Assembly: GCA_024636405.1 (NCBI GenBank)
Contig: JAGXHC010000019.1
Span: 1 to 6,125 of the forward strand
Source of the DNA: Sulfitobacter sp.
Lineage (GTDB): Bacteria > Pseudomonadota > Alphaproteobacteria > Rhodobacterales > Rhodobacteraceae
DNA: 6,125 nt
Reading direction: 5' to 3'
Part shown: positions 1 to 6,125 of the stretch, piece by piece
How positions within the stretch are numbered: position 1 is the stretch's first letter
How the letters are laid out: every line of letters starts with the position of its first letter
Notes under the pieces: model-generated
The model's database searches: none
What the model was told of the DNA's origin: nothing
The model's input: only the letters and a program-made list of their open reading frames with translations
Position numbers and translations under genes: made by a program

Positions 1-1
1 C

Positions 2-2671
2 CATTCAGATGCGCTGATCCATGATCTGGGCCGACAGGCCGGACAGCTTGCGGTGGCGCTCAAGGGGTTTGAACACGCAGCACTGGCGCGGGATTTCAAA
101 TGGGATCTCGCCCGTGCGGATTGGATTATTTCCGACCTGCACGTGCTAGAGGATGCGGCCCGCCGAGCGCTGCTGCAACAGATCTGTGATGCCTACACAA
201 TGCTGCGTCCAAAGATCACGGCCTTGCCGGATCAGGCGGGGCATAACGATCTGAATGACTACAACATTCTTGTGGCGATGCGCGACGGCGTGCCCCAAAT
301 CTCGGGGCTGATTGATCTGGGTGACATGTGCGCCGCGCCGCGCATCTGCGATCTGGCGATCACCGCCGCCTATGTGGTGCTGGATCACCCCGTACCCGAC
401 CGCGCGCTGGCGGCGTTGGTTTCAGGATTCCACGCCGCATCGCCGCTGACCGGGGCAGAGATTGATATGCTTTGGCCGCTGCTGCGGATGCGGCTGGCCA
501 AAAGCGTGGTCAATTCAACGCTGATGGCGCGCGACAATCCCGACGACCCCTACATTACGGTTTCACAGGCTCCGGCATGGCGGTTTCTGGAAGCACGAGA
601 AATGGATGTCGAACTGTTGCGTTACCGTTTGCGCAGCGCCTGCGCCTTGCCGCTGGATGACAGTGCGGCGCGGATCGTGACATGGCTGGAGCAGGCGCGC
701 GGCAGTTTTTCCGAAGTGATCGGCACGTCGCTTGTCGATGCGCCGATGGGGGCGCTTTCGGTGGAAGCGTCGACCGTTCCGCGCGATCCGTTTGACATGC
801 GCCACGCCGAGGCAGCATCCATCGGCAGCGACATGTTTGGCCCCGATGACATCTGGCTGGGCCATTACGGCGAACCGCGTCTGATCTATACCGCGCCGGC
901 CTTTCGTCTAGGGCAATGGAAAGCGTCGAACCGGCGCACGGTGCATCTGGGCGTGGACGTCTTCGCACCCGCAGGAACGCAGGTTTACGCACCGCTGGAC
1001 GGAACGGTGGCGTTTACGCAGAACCGCACCGGCGCGCTTGACTATGGCGGGATGGTCATTTTGCGGCACGAGACGCCCGGTGGCGATGTGTTTCACACGC
1101 TTTATGGCCATCTGGATCCAGACAGCATCGCCGCGCTGCAACAGGGCCAACCGATTGCAGCGGGCACACAGATCGCGCAGTTCGGCGCGGACGACTGCAA
1201 CGGCGGGTGGGCACCGCATCTTCATTTTCAACTGGCGCTGTCGCTGGCGGGGATGGGCACCGATTGGCCGGGTGTGGCAGACCCTGATGATATGGCGCTT
1301 TGGGGTGCGATCTGCCCCAATCCGGCGGCACTGCTGAACCTGCGCGACGCCCATGTCGCGCACAAGCCAGCGGACAAGGACCATGTGCGGGCCATGCGCG
1401 CCGCGCATTTCGGCGGCAATCTCAAGCTGAGTTACAGCGACCCGGTGATGCTTTTGCGCGGCTGGCGGCATCACATGTTCGATGACTGGGGCCGGCCATA
1501 CCTCGATGCCTACAACAACGTGCCGCACGTGGGCCACGCACATCCGCGCATTCAGGCGGTGGTCGCGGATCAGCTTTTGCGGATGAATTCCAACACCCGC
1601 TATCTGCATCCCGCGCAGGCGGACTTTGCGCAAAAGCTGCTGTCGAAAATGCCGCCTGAACTGTCGGTCTGCTGGTTCGTCAATTCCGGCAGCGAAGCGA
1701 ATGAACTGGCGTTGCGTCTGGCCCGTGCGGCCAGTGGCGGGCGCGCAATGGTGACGCCCGATCACGGTTACCACGGGAATACCACCGGCGCGATCGACAT
1801 ATCGGCCTACAAGTTCAACGCCAAGGGCGGCGTGGGCCAGCCCGACTGGGTCGAATTGATTGATCTGCCCGACGATTACCGCGGGCCCTTCAGGCGCGAT
1901 GATCCGCAGGCCGGTGCACATTATGCAGCACAGGTGGACATTGCGCTGGAACGGCTGGCCGCGCGGGGGCAAAAGATCGCGGGCTTTATCGCGGAAACCT
2001 ATCCGTCTGTAGGGGGCCAGATCATACCGCCCGATGGCTACCTGCAAGGTGTTTATGCCCGCATCCGCGCAGCCGGGGGCGTGTGCATCGCGGACGAAGT
2101 GCAGACCGGGCTGGGGCGGCTGGGGTCGCACTACTTTGCCTTTGAGGCACAGGATGTGCTGCCCGACATGGTGGTACTGGGCAAGCCAATCGGCAACGGC
2201 CATCCCATCGGCGTGGTGGTCAGCACGCCAAAGATCGCAGCGGCCTTTGCGCAGGGGCCGGAATTCTTTTCGACCTTCGGGGGATCAACCCTGTCGTGCC
2301 GCGTGGGCAAGACGGTACTGGACATCGTGGACGACGAAGGTCTGATGCAGAACGCCCAAGCTATGGGCGCGCGGCTGATGACCGGGCTGCATGCGTTGGC
2401 CGAACAGCATGTCCTGATCGGGGACGTGAGGGGGCAGGGGTTGTTCATTGGCGTAGAGATGGTGACGGACCGCGCGCGGCGTGCGCCGGCAACGCGGCAA
2501 ACGGCATATGTCCTGAACCGGATGCGGGCGGAACGGATTCTGATCGGCTGCGAAGGGCCGGACAATAACATCCTGAAAATACGTCCGCCGCTGACGGTGG
2601 ACGCCGAAGCGGTGGATATGCTGCTGAACCGGCTTGGTGCGATATTGTCAGAAACCGGCGCGCAGCCTTGA
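2..2671 (+). CDS. Kinase (APH-like) – M23 metallopeptidase – class-III PLP phospho-lyase/aminotransferase fusion, 5'-partial
   Basis: Likely two-step catabolic enzyme: a kinase domain phosphorylates a hydroxylated amine or amino acid, and a PLP domain then removes phosphate and ammonia. Residues are counted from the GTG at 53. Residues 1 to ~200 are the APH C-lobe, with Brenner motif HNDLNDYN (64-71) and metal-binding IDLGD (87-91). Residues ~280-430 are an M23/LytM domain, with HLGVD (H298, D302), YGHLD (H353) and HLH (H389, H391). Residues ~455-868 are a full class-III PLP domain, with NSGSEAN (544-550), YHG (573-575), DEVQTG (681-686), Schiff-base lysine K711 in GKPIGNGHP, and TFGGS (741-745). 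From memory, the PLP domain matches human ETNPPL/PHYKPL segments closely (NSGSEAN, GQIIPP, GKP.GNGHP, PAT). Fusions of hydroxylysine-kinase-like and phospho-lyase domains are reported in bacteria; the substrate here is inferred. The frame is open to the left edge with APH-like sequence, so the GTG at 53 is not the start; perhaps 100-150 residues are missing. A plain aminotransferase activity is the alternative. Confidence 0.9.
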   Translation, partial: HSDALIHDLGRQAGQLAVALKGFEHAALARDFKWDLARADWIISDLHVLEDAARRALLQQICDAYTMLRPKITALPDQAGHNDLNDYNILVAMRDGVPQISGLIDLGDMCAAPRICDLAITAAYVVLDHPVPDRALAALVSGFHAASPLTGAEIDMLWPLLRMRLAKSVVNSTLMARDNPDDPYITVSQAPAWRFLEAREMDVELLRYRLRSACALPLDDSAARIVTWLEQARGSFSEVIGTSLVDAPMGALSVEASTVPRDPFDMRHAEAASIGSDMFGPDDIWLGHYGEPRLIYTAPAFRLGQWKASNRRTVHLGVDVFAPAGTQVYAPLDGTVAFTQNRTGALDYGGMVILRHETPGGDVFHTLYGHLDPDSIAALQQGQPIAAGTQIAQFGADDCNGGWAPHLHFQLALSLAGMGTDWPGVADPDDMALWGAICPNPAALLNLRDAHVAHKPADKDHVRAMRAAHFGGNLKLSYSDPVMLLRGWRHHMFDDWGRPYLDAYNNVPHVGHAHPRIQAVVADQLLRMNSNTRYLHPAQADFAQKLLSKMPPELSVCWFVNSGSEANELALRLARAASGGRAMVTPDHGYHGNTTGAIDISAYKFNAKGGVGQPDWVELIDLPDDYRGPFRRDDPQAGAHYAAQVDIALERLAARGQKIAGFIAETYPSVGGQIIPPDGYLQGVYARIRAAGGVCIADEVQTGLGRLGSHYFAFEAQDVLPDMVVLGKPIGNGHPIGVVVSTPKIAAAFAQGPEFFSTFGGSTLSCRVGKTVLDIVDDEGLMQNAQAMGARLMTGLHALAEQHVLIGDVRGQGLFIGVEMVTDRARRAPATRQTAYVLNRMRAERILIGCEGPDNNILKIRPPLTVDAEAVDMLLNRLGAILSETGAQP

Positions 2672-2691
2672 TCGGCGCAATTGCGTCAAGG
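2666..2691. repeat. Imperfect inverted repeat overlapping the fusion gene's stop codon
   Basis: Arms CCTTGA (2666-2671, containing the TGA stop at 2669-2671) and TCAAGG (2686-2691) are exact reverse complements. Inside them lies the perfect 10-base palindrome CGCAATTGCG (2676-2685). Together they could fold into a hairpin with a four-base bulge (TCGG, 2672-2675) on the left side and an almost absent loop. No T-run follows; the next bases are TTGGAACGA. It is therefore not a convincing intrinsic terminator, although it could act as a weak one or protect the 3' end of the transcript. The repeat is seen directly; its function is a guess. Confidence 0.35.
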
Positions 2692-2755
2692 TTGGAACGA
2701 CGATCCACAAGGGTTCTCGGCCAGCGGCGCGGGGGCCAAGGTCGCTGTAGGTGCG

Positions 2756-2773
2756 CGCATTTCCATTAATGCG
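2756..2773. repeat. Short palindromic element upstream of the kinase promoter
   Basis: CGCAT (2756-2760) and ATGCG (2769-2773) form an inverted repeat with eight bases between them. Overlapping it is the perfect palindrome CATTAATG (2764-2771). The element ends seven bases before the proposed -35 box at 2781, where an activator or repressor could bind. Palindromes this short arise by chance, and no second copy was noticed, so it is recorded only as a candidate operator. Confidence 0.2.
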
Positions 2774-2780
2774 GTAGTAA

Positions 2781-2810
2781 TTGACTCATTCGTCGATTTC
2801 CCGTGATAGT
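2781..2810 (+). promoter_or_regulatory. Candidate sigma-70-type promoter for the HWE histidine kinase gene
   Basis: The -35 box is TTGACT (2781-2786, five of six consensus bases). After an 18-base spacer comes the -10 box GATAGT (2805-2810, four of six). The hexamers lie in a locally AT-richer stretch between the two plus-strand genes. Transcription would begin near 2816-2818, leaving a short leader before the ATG at 2845. This placement argues against the upstream GTG at 2803 as the kinase start, because that codon lies between the two boxes. It was found by eye only. Confidence 0.45.
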
Positions 2811-2834
2811 AGGGCAGGAGGCAATGTCCGTCGT

Positions 2835-2841
2835 AGGGGGG
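2835..2841 (+). promoter_or_regulatory. Candidate ribosome binding site for the histidine kinase
   Basis: The purine run AGGGGGG lies three bases before the ATG at 2845 and nine bases before the ATG at 2851, so it can serve either start, with better spacing for 2851. A stronger AGGAGG stands at 2816-2821, but it is only two bases from the in-frame ATG at 2824, which is too close for normal use. The GTG at 2803 has no purine-rich site in front of it. The true start is therefore probably 2845 or 2851. Confidence 0.4.
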
Positions 2842-2844
2842 CCT

Positions 2845-5346
2845 ATGAAGATGACAGATGACGCAAACGTCCCGGCTGACCTTGCGGCGCTGCCGGGGCT
2901 TGCGGTGTATGTCTGGTCCTCCGTAACCGATTGCGCCAGTCTGTCGGCCAAAGCCCAACACCTGTTGGGTGTTCCGGGGCCGATATCCACCGACAGTTTT
3001 TTTGATAGGGTTCACGCCGAGGACCGCATCAGATTTGAGGCTGAAACCACCGCTTTTCTTGAGGCTGGCGGCAATCAGTCCCGCGAATTCCGCTGGATCA
3101 GACCTGATGGGCAGGTGTTGCATCTTCTGGCCCACACAACCTTGTCGCGCTCGGACGCTGACGGGCAGGATCAGATCACGGGCGTTTTCATCGACATGAC
3201 CGCCCTGCGCACGCGGGATAATGCTGCGGGTCCGTTACACAAAGGGCAGTTTGGGTTCTACAATTACGATGTGTCCAGCCAAACGACGAACTGGTCACCG
3301 GAATTGCGGCGGCTGTTCAGTGTGCCGCAAAACAGCATTCTGATCGGTGACGAGATCTTTGATTGCGTACATCCGCAAGACCGGGCCGATTTTGACGAGG
3401 GCATGCAGGCCGCCTTGCGCACGATCGGCCCATTCGAGATGACATTTCGGATCGATACACCCGATGGTTTGACGCGCTGGGTTCAGGACCGCGGCGAGAC
3501 GCATGCACCGATTGATCCTGTGACCGGACTGGCAAGCCGGGTGACAGGCACGCTGACCGATATAACCCACCAAATCGAAGATGACGCCGCGCGCAAGCTG
3601 GCCAATGATACCTTCTGGCGGCTGATCGACACGGCGCCTTTCGGCGTTTACGCGGTGGATGCCGACCTGCGTATCGTCAGGGTAAGCAAAGGCGGGCAGG
3701 CCGCCTTTGCCGGAATAGAGAACCTTCTGGGCCGTGGCCTTTGTGACGTCATGCACATCTTGTGGCCTGCGGCCTTTGCTGCGGAAGTAGTGGCGCGGTT
3801 TCAGCATACGCTGGACACCGGCGAGCCTTATCGCGCGCCTGCCTTTGTCCGCGACCGCGCCGACAGAAAAGTTCTGGAGGCCTACGATTGGGGCATTGAG
3901 CGGATGGAGCTGGAAGACGGCCGATTTGGCGTCGTGTGCCACTTTTATGATCTGAGCGAACGCGTGCGCCATGAAAAGATGCAGGAGGAACAGCAACGTC
4001 GTCTGAACATTGCATACAACGCTGCCGATATGGGTGCCTGGGAAGTCGATTACGCAACCGGCAACGTCACATGGACTGCGCAGCTTTACCGGATATTTGG
4101 TGTCAACGACCAAAGCGGTGATCCCAAAGATATCTGGGCGCGCTCCGTGCATCCTGAAGACGCTGACCTGGTACGAGGCATTGTTGAAAAGGCAATGCAG
4201 GACGGCGCGTCGTTCGACATGGATTACCGGATCATCCTCGAGAGTGGCGAAATCCGGTATCTGGCGACCAAAGGCGAGGTAAGCTGTGACGTGCATGGCA
4301 CGCCCCAGATGATGATCGGCGTCAATCATGACATCACCGACCGCAAACTGACCGAGATGGCGCTGCGTGTCAGCGAGGAACGTATGCGGATGGTGATGGA
4401 CCATACGCTTGCGTTTGTCGGGGTGTTGGGCATGGACGGGACCTTGCAGAAGGTCAATGAAATTGCGCTTGAATTTGGCGGTCTGAAACGCAGTGATGTC
4501 GTTGGCAAGCCGTTTTGGGAAACCTTTTGGTGGACCCATGACGATGCGGTTTCAGCACAGTTGAAAGACGCGGTTATGGCCGGGTTAGACGGGCAATCTT
4601 CGCGCTATGATGTGGCCGTGCGCGGCGTGGACGACCGCCTGATCACGGTAGATTTCCTTTTGGCGCCGGTTTTCGGTGACGCAGGTGATCTGCGCATGTT
4701 GGTTGTCTCGGGGTTCGACATTTCCGAGCGTGAAGAAGCGCGCAGGCGGGTGCAGGCCCTGATGGGTGAGGTCAATCACCGGACCAAGAACATTCTGACG
4801 CTGGTGCAGATCCTCGCGCGCCAGTCGGCACGCGGCGGAGCCAAGGATTTTGTTCAGCGCTTCGAGAAACGGGTGAGCGCGCTGGCCGCCGCGCAAGACC
4901 TGCTGGTCAAGAGCACCGACGACCGGGTCGATCTGAAAGAACTTGCACAATCGCAGTTGGCGCATTTCGATGACGGCTGCGATACCCGGATCCATCTTTC
5001 GGGCCCGCCCATTGAACTGGCGCCCCAAGCGGCACAGGGGATCGGCATGGCGTTGCATGAGCTGGCCACAAACGCCGGCAAATATGGTGCCATGTCGTCA
5101 GACCATGGGCGCATTGACGTCATATGGCAGATTGATACCGCACCCAGCGAGGCCGAGTTTGTGATGCAATGGCAAGAACATGACGGGCCGCCGGTGATAC
5201 CACCCGACGGTCGTGGTTTTGGGTCCACGGTGATTGATCAGATGACCCGTTCCATTCTGGGCGGGACGGTCCAGTTGGAGTATGCGCCCGACGGGCTGAG
5301 ATGGCGGTTAAGCTGTCCTGTCTCTGCGCTGACACGGCGACAATAG
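2845..5346 (+). CDS. Soluble multi-PAS sensor histidine kinase, HWE family
   Basis: Sensor kinase expected to autophosphorylate on histidine and pass phosphate to a response regulator. Residues are counted from the upstream in-frame GTG at 2803; subtract 14 for the chosen start. Five PAS domains lie at about 30-135, 148-258, 268-388, 400-514 and 522-645. The first, second and fourth share the PAS_3 pattern: a VHxxD segment (VHAED at 70, VHPQD at 189, VHPED at 449), then a strand ending in a GVxxDxT-like motif. The kinase core follows: H-box EVNHRTKN with phospho-acceptor H659, N-box HELATNAGKYGAMS (752-765), the family-defining WQE (790-792), and RGFGST (804-809). The N-box histidine plus the WxE motif separate HWE from HisKA_2 kinases. 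No membrane segment or signal peptide is seen, and no GAF, LOV-cysteine or receiver domain. It has its own likely promoter, and no partner regulator is visible. The ligand or stimulus is unknown. The N-terminus is uncertain (2845, 2851 or 2824). Confidence 0.9.
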   Translation: MKMTDDANVPADLAALPGLAVYVWSSVTDCASLSAKAQHLLGVPGPISTDSFFDRVHAEDRIRFEAETTAFLEAGGNQSREFRWIRPDGQVLHLLAHTTLSRSDADGQDQITGVFIDMTALRTRDNAAGPLHKGQFGFYNYDVSSQTTNWSPELRRLFSVPQNSILIGDEIFDCVHPQDRADFDEGMQAALRTIGPFEMTFRIDTPDGLTRWVQDRGETHAPIDPVTGLASRVTGTLTDITHQIEDDAARKLANDTFWRLIDTAPFGVYAVDADLRIVRVSKGGQAAFAGIENLLGRGLCDVMHILWPAAFAAEVVARFQHTLDTGEPYRAPAFVRDRADRKVLEAYDWGIERMELEDGRFGVVCHFYDLSERVRHEKMQEEQQRRLNIAYNAADMGAWEVDYATGNVTWTAQLYRIFGVNDQSGDPKDIWARSVHPEDADLVRGIVEKAMQDGASFDMDYRIILESGEIRYLATKGEVSCDVHGTPQMMIGVNHDITDRKLTEMALRVSEERMRMVMDHTLAFVGVLGMDGTLQKVNEIALEFGGLKRSDVVGKPFWETFWWTHDDAVSAQLKDAVMAGLDGQSSRYDVAVRGVDDRLITVDFLLAPVFGDAGDLRMLVVSGFDISEREEARRRVQALMGEVNHRTKNILTLVQILARQSARGGAKDFVQRFEKRVSALAAAQDLLVKSTDDRVDLKELAQSQLAHFDDGCDTRIHLSGPPIELAPQAAQGIGMALHELATNAGKYGAMSSDHGRIDVIWQIDTAPSEAEFVMQWQEHDGPPVIPPDGRGFGSTVIDQMTRSILGGTVQLEYAPDGLRWRLSCPVSALTRRQ

Positions 5347-5370
5347 CGATGTGAATGCCGGGGCGCGACC

Positions 5371-6125
5371 CTAAGTGTAGGTGCGTTCAGAGAGTGGGAT
5401 CTGTTGCGTAGATGTTTTCAACTGGTTCAGCAAAATATTCTCTGCCCGGTTCAGCGTGCGCTTGGGGTTGGTCAACAGATAGATGTCGATGGCCGGCAGG
5501 TTGCTGTAGGGCGGCAGTTGCCAAAGCAACCCCTGCTGCACATCGCGTTGGGCAACATGCACGGGCAGCGCCCCGATCCCGATGTTGGAAATAATCATGC
5601 GCCGTACTTCGGGCAGGTTGGAAGAGACCCCTTTCAACCCCGGCCGCATCCCCGCCTGCTGGCGCAGTCCGGCAACCTTTGAAAGCGGGCCGTTCATCTC
5701 ATCGGTCTGAAAGGAAACCGCGTCTTCGTTCTTTAGGTCGGCGAACCGGATATTGTCCTGCCCAAAAAGCCGGTGCCGGGGGCCGCAATAAAATCCAAAG
5801 AATTCGCGGTAAAGCACAACCGTGTCCAGCAGCGTGGGGATTTCCTGTAACAGACATATACCCAGCGTCATGCCGTTCTGCTGCACATGCCCAACCACTT
5901 GGGCGCTTTCCAGCGTTGAGATGGAATATGTCACCTGCGGATAGCGTTCGTTGAACTGCTCCAGCACCGTGTCGAAATGTGTCGACACGACATGACTGGC
6001 CACTGCAATGGAGATGTGACCGGTGACTTCGTCATCCAGCCCGCTCATCAGATCAGGCAATTGCGCCACCATACCAAACATCGACCGTGCCTCGGCATAA
6101 AGCACCTGACCCAGTGGTGTCACAC
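5371..6125 (-). CDS. LysR-family transcriptional regulator, 5'-partial (effector-binding domain)
   Basis: C-terminal ~250 residues of a LysR-type regulator. Counted from the edge, residues 1-12 (VTPLGQVLYAEA) match the end of the LysR DNA-binding domain, where family members usually read LTxAG followed by a linker helix. Residues ~36-235 form the periplasmic-binding-protein-like effector domain, opening with GHISIAVAS. It also contains GPRHRLF (114-120), the usual position of the 'hP' strand, and ISNIGIGALPVHVA (178-191), equivalent to the 'GxGIaxLP' signature. Family members are about 300 residues, so some 60 residues, the helix-turn-helix, lie off the right edge. The frame is open to that edge, so the GTG at 6121-6123 is not the start. 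The gene converges on the kinase gene with 24 bases between stop codons. The effector and target genes cannot be read from this window; the divergent neighbour to the right is the likeliest target by family habit. Confidence 0.9.
   Translation of the reverse strand, partial: VTPLGQVLYAEARSMFGMVAQLPDLMSGLDDEVTGHISIAVASHVVSTHFDTVLEQFNERYPQVTYSISTLESAQVVGHVQQNGMTLGICLLQEIPTLLDTVVLYREFFGFYCGPRHRLFGQDNIRFADLKNEDAVSFQTDEMNGPLSKVAGLRQQAGMRPGLKGVSSNLPEVRRMIISNIGIGALPVHVAQRDVQQGLLWQLPPYSNLPAIDIYLLTNPKRTLNRAENILLNQLKTSTQQIPLSERTYT

Noticed and set aside
908..2203. Long open frame on the minus strand (431 codons) inside the fusion gene
   Set aside because: It lies wholly opposite a region with clear M23 and PLP motifs, and its translation is rich in Arg, His, Val and Gln with no recognisable domain. 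This is typical of a GC-rich antisense shadow.
2694..2715. GGAAC followed by GGTT, resembling an EcfG general-stress promoter
   Set aside because: The spacing is about 13 bases instead of the usual 16-17, and the -10 part is imperfect. The TTGACT/GATAGT pair at 2781-2810 is a better candidate.
2686..3135. Minus-strand open frame covering the intergenic gap and the start of the kinase gene
   Set aside because: It overlaps the proposed kinase promoter and first PAS domain, has no recognised motif and no convincing ribosome site.
3295..4539. Long open frame on the minus strand (414 codons) inside the histidine kinase gene
   Set aside because: It is antisense to well-supported PAS domains, shows no family motif, and comes from the same codon-bias effect.
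5336..5362. CGGC...GCCG pairing near the kinase stop as a possible shared terminator
   Set aside because: The stem is only four pairs with a loop of about 18 bases and no T-run on either strand.
2746..5385. Ten-base direct repeat TGTAGGTGCG at 2746-2755 and 5376-5385
   Set aside because: A single ten-base match between two places in 6 kb is expected by chance, and the second copy lies in the LysR coding end. There is no sign of an attachment site or mobile element.

Overview
The window reads as GC-rich alphaproteobacterial DNA, most likely from the Rhodobacterales/Roseobacter group. This rests on the codon use, the HWE-type histidine kinase (a family typical of alphaproteobacteria), and a kinase–M23–aminotransferase fusion that I recall from marine alphaproteobacteria. 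The taxonomic call is inference. I see no RNA genes, CRISPR array, insertion sequence or phage genes.

Layout: (1) positions 2-2671, plus strand, hold the 3' part of a very large fusion gene. In order it encodes an APH/choline-kinase-like phosphotransferase domain (its N-lobe lies off the left edge), an M23/LytM-type metallopeptidase domain with zinc ligands apparently intact, and a complete class-III PLP enzyme domain that closely resembles the phosphoethanolamine / 5-phosphohydroxylysine phospho-lyases. (2) Positions 2672-2844 are a 173-base non-coding gap. It holds an imperfect inverted repeat at the end of the fusion gene, a small palindrome and a plausible sigma-70-like promoter. (3) Positions 2845-5346, plus strand, encode a soluble sensor histidine kinase with five tandem PAS domains and an HWE-type kinase core. 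(4) After only 24 bases, positions 5371-6125 on the minus strand hold the C-terminal ~250 residues of a LysR-type regulator, whose DNA-binding domain lies off the right edge. It converges on the kinase gene.

The three genes are not an obvious operon. The fusion protein probably phosphorylates an amino-alcohol or hydroxylated amino acid and then removes phosphate and ammonia from the product, which makes it a catabolic enzyme for a small amine. The kinase has its own likely promoter, and no response regulator is visible beside it. The LysR gene is transcribed towards the kinase, so any target promoter is more likely to its right, outside the window. The most unusual item is the metallopeptidase-fold domain set between two cytosolic small-molecule enzyme domains.
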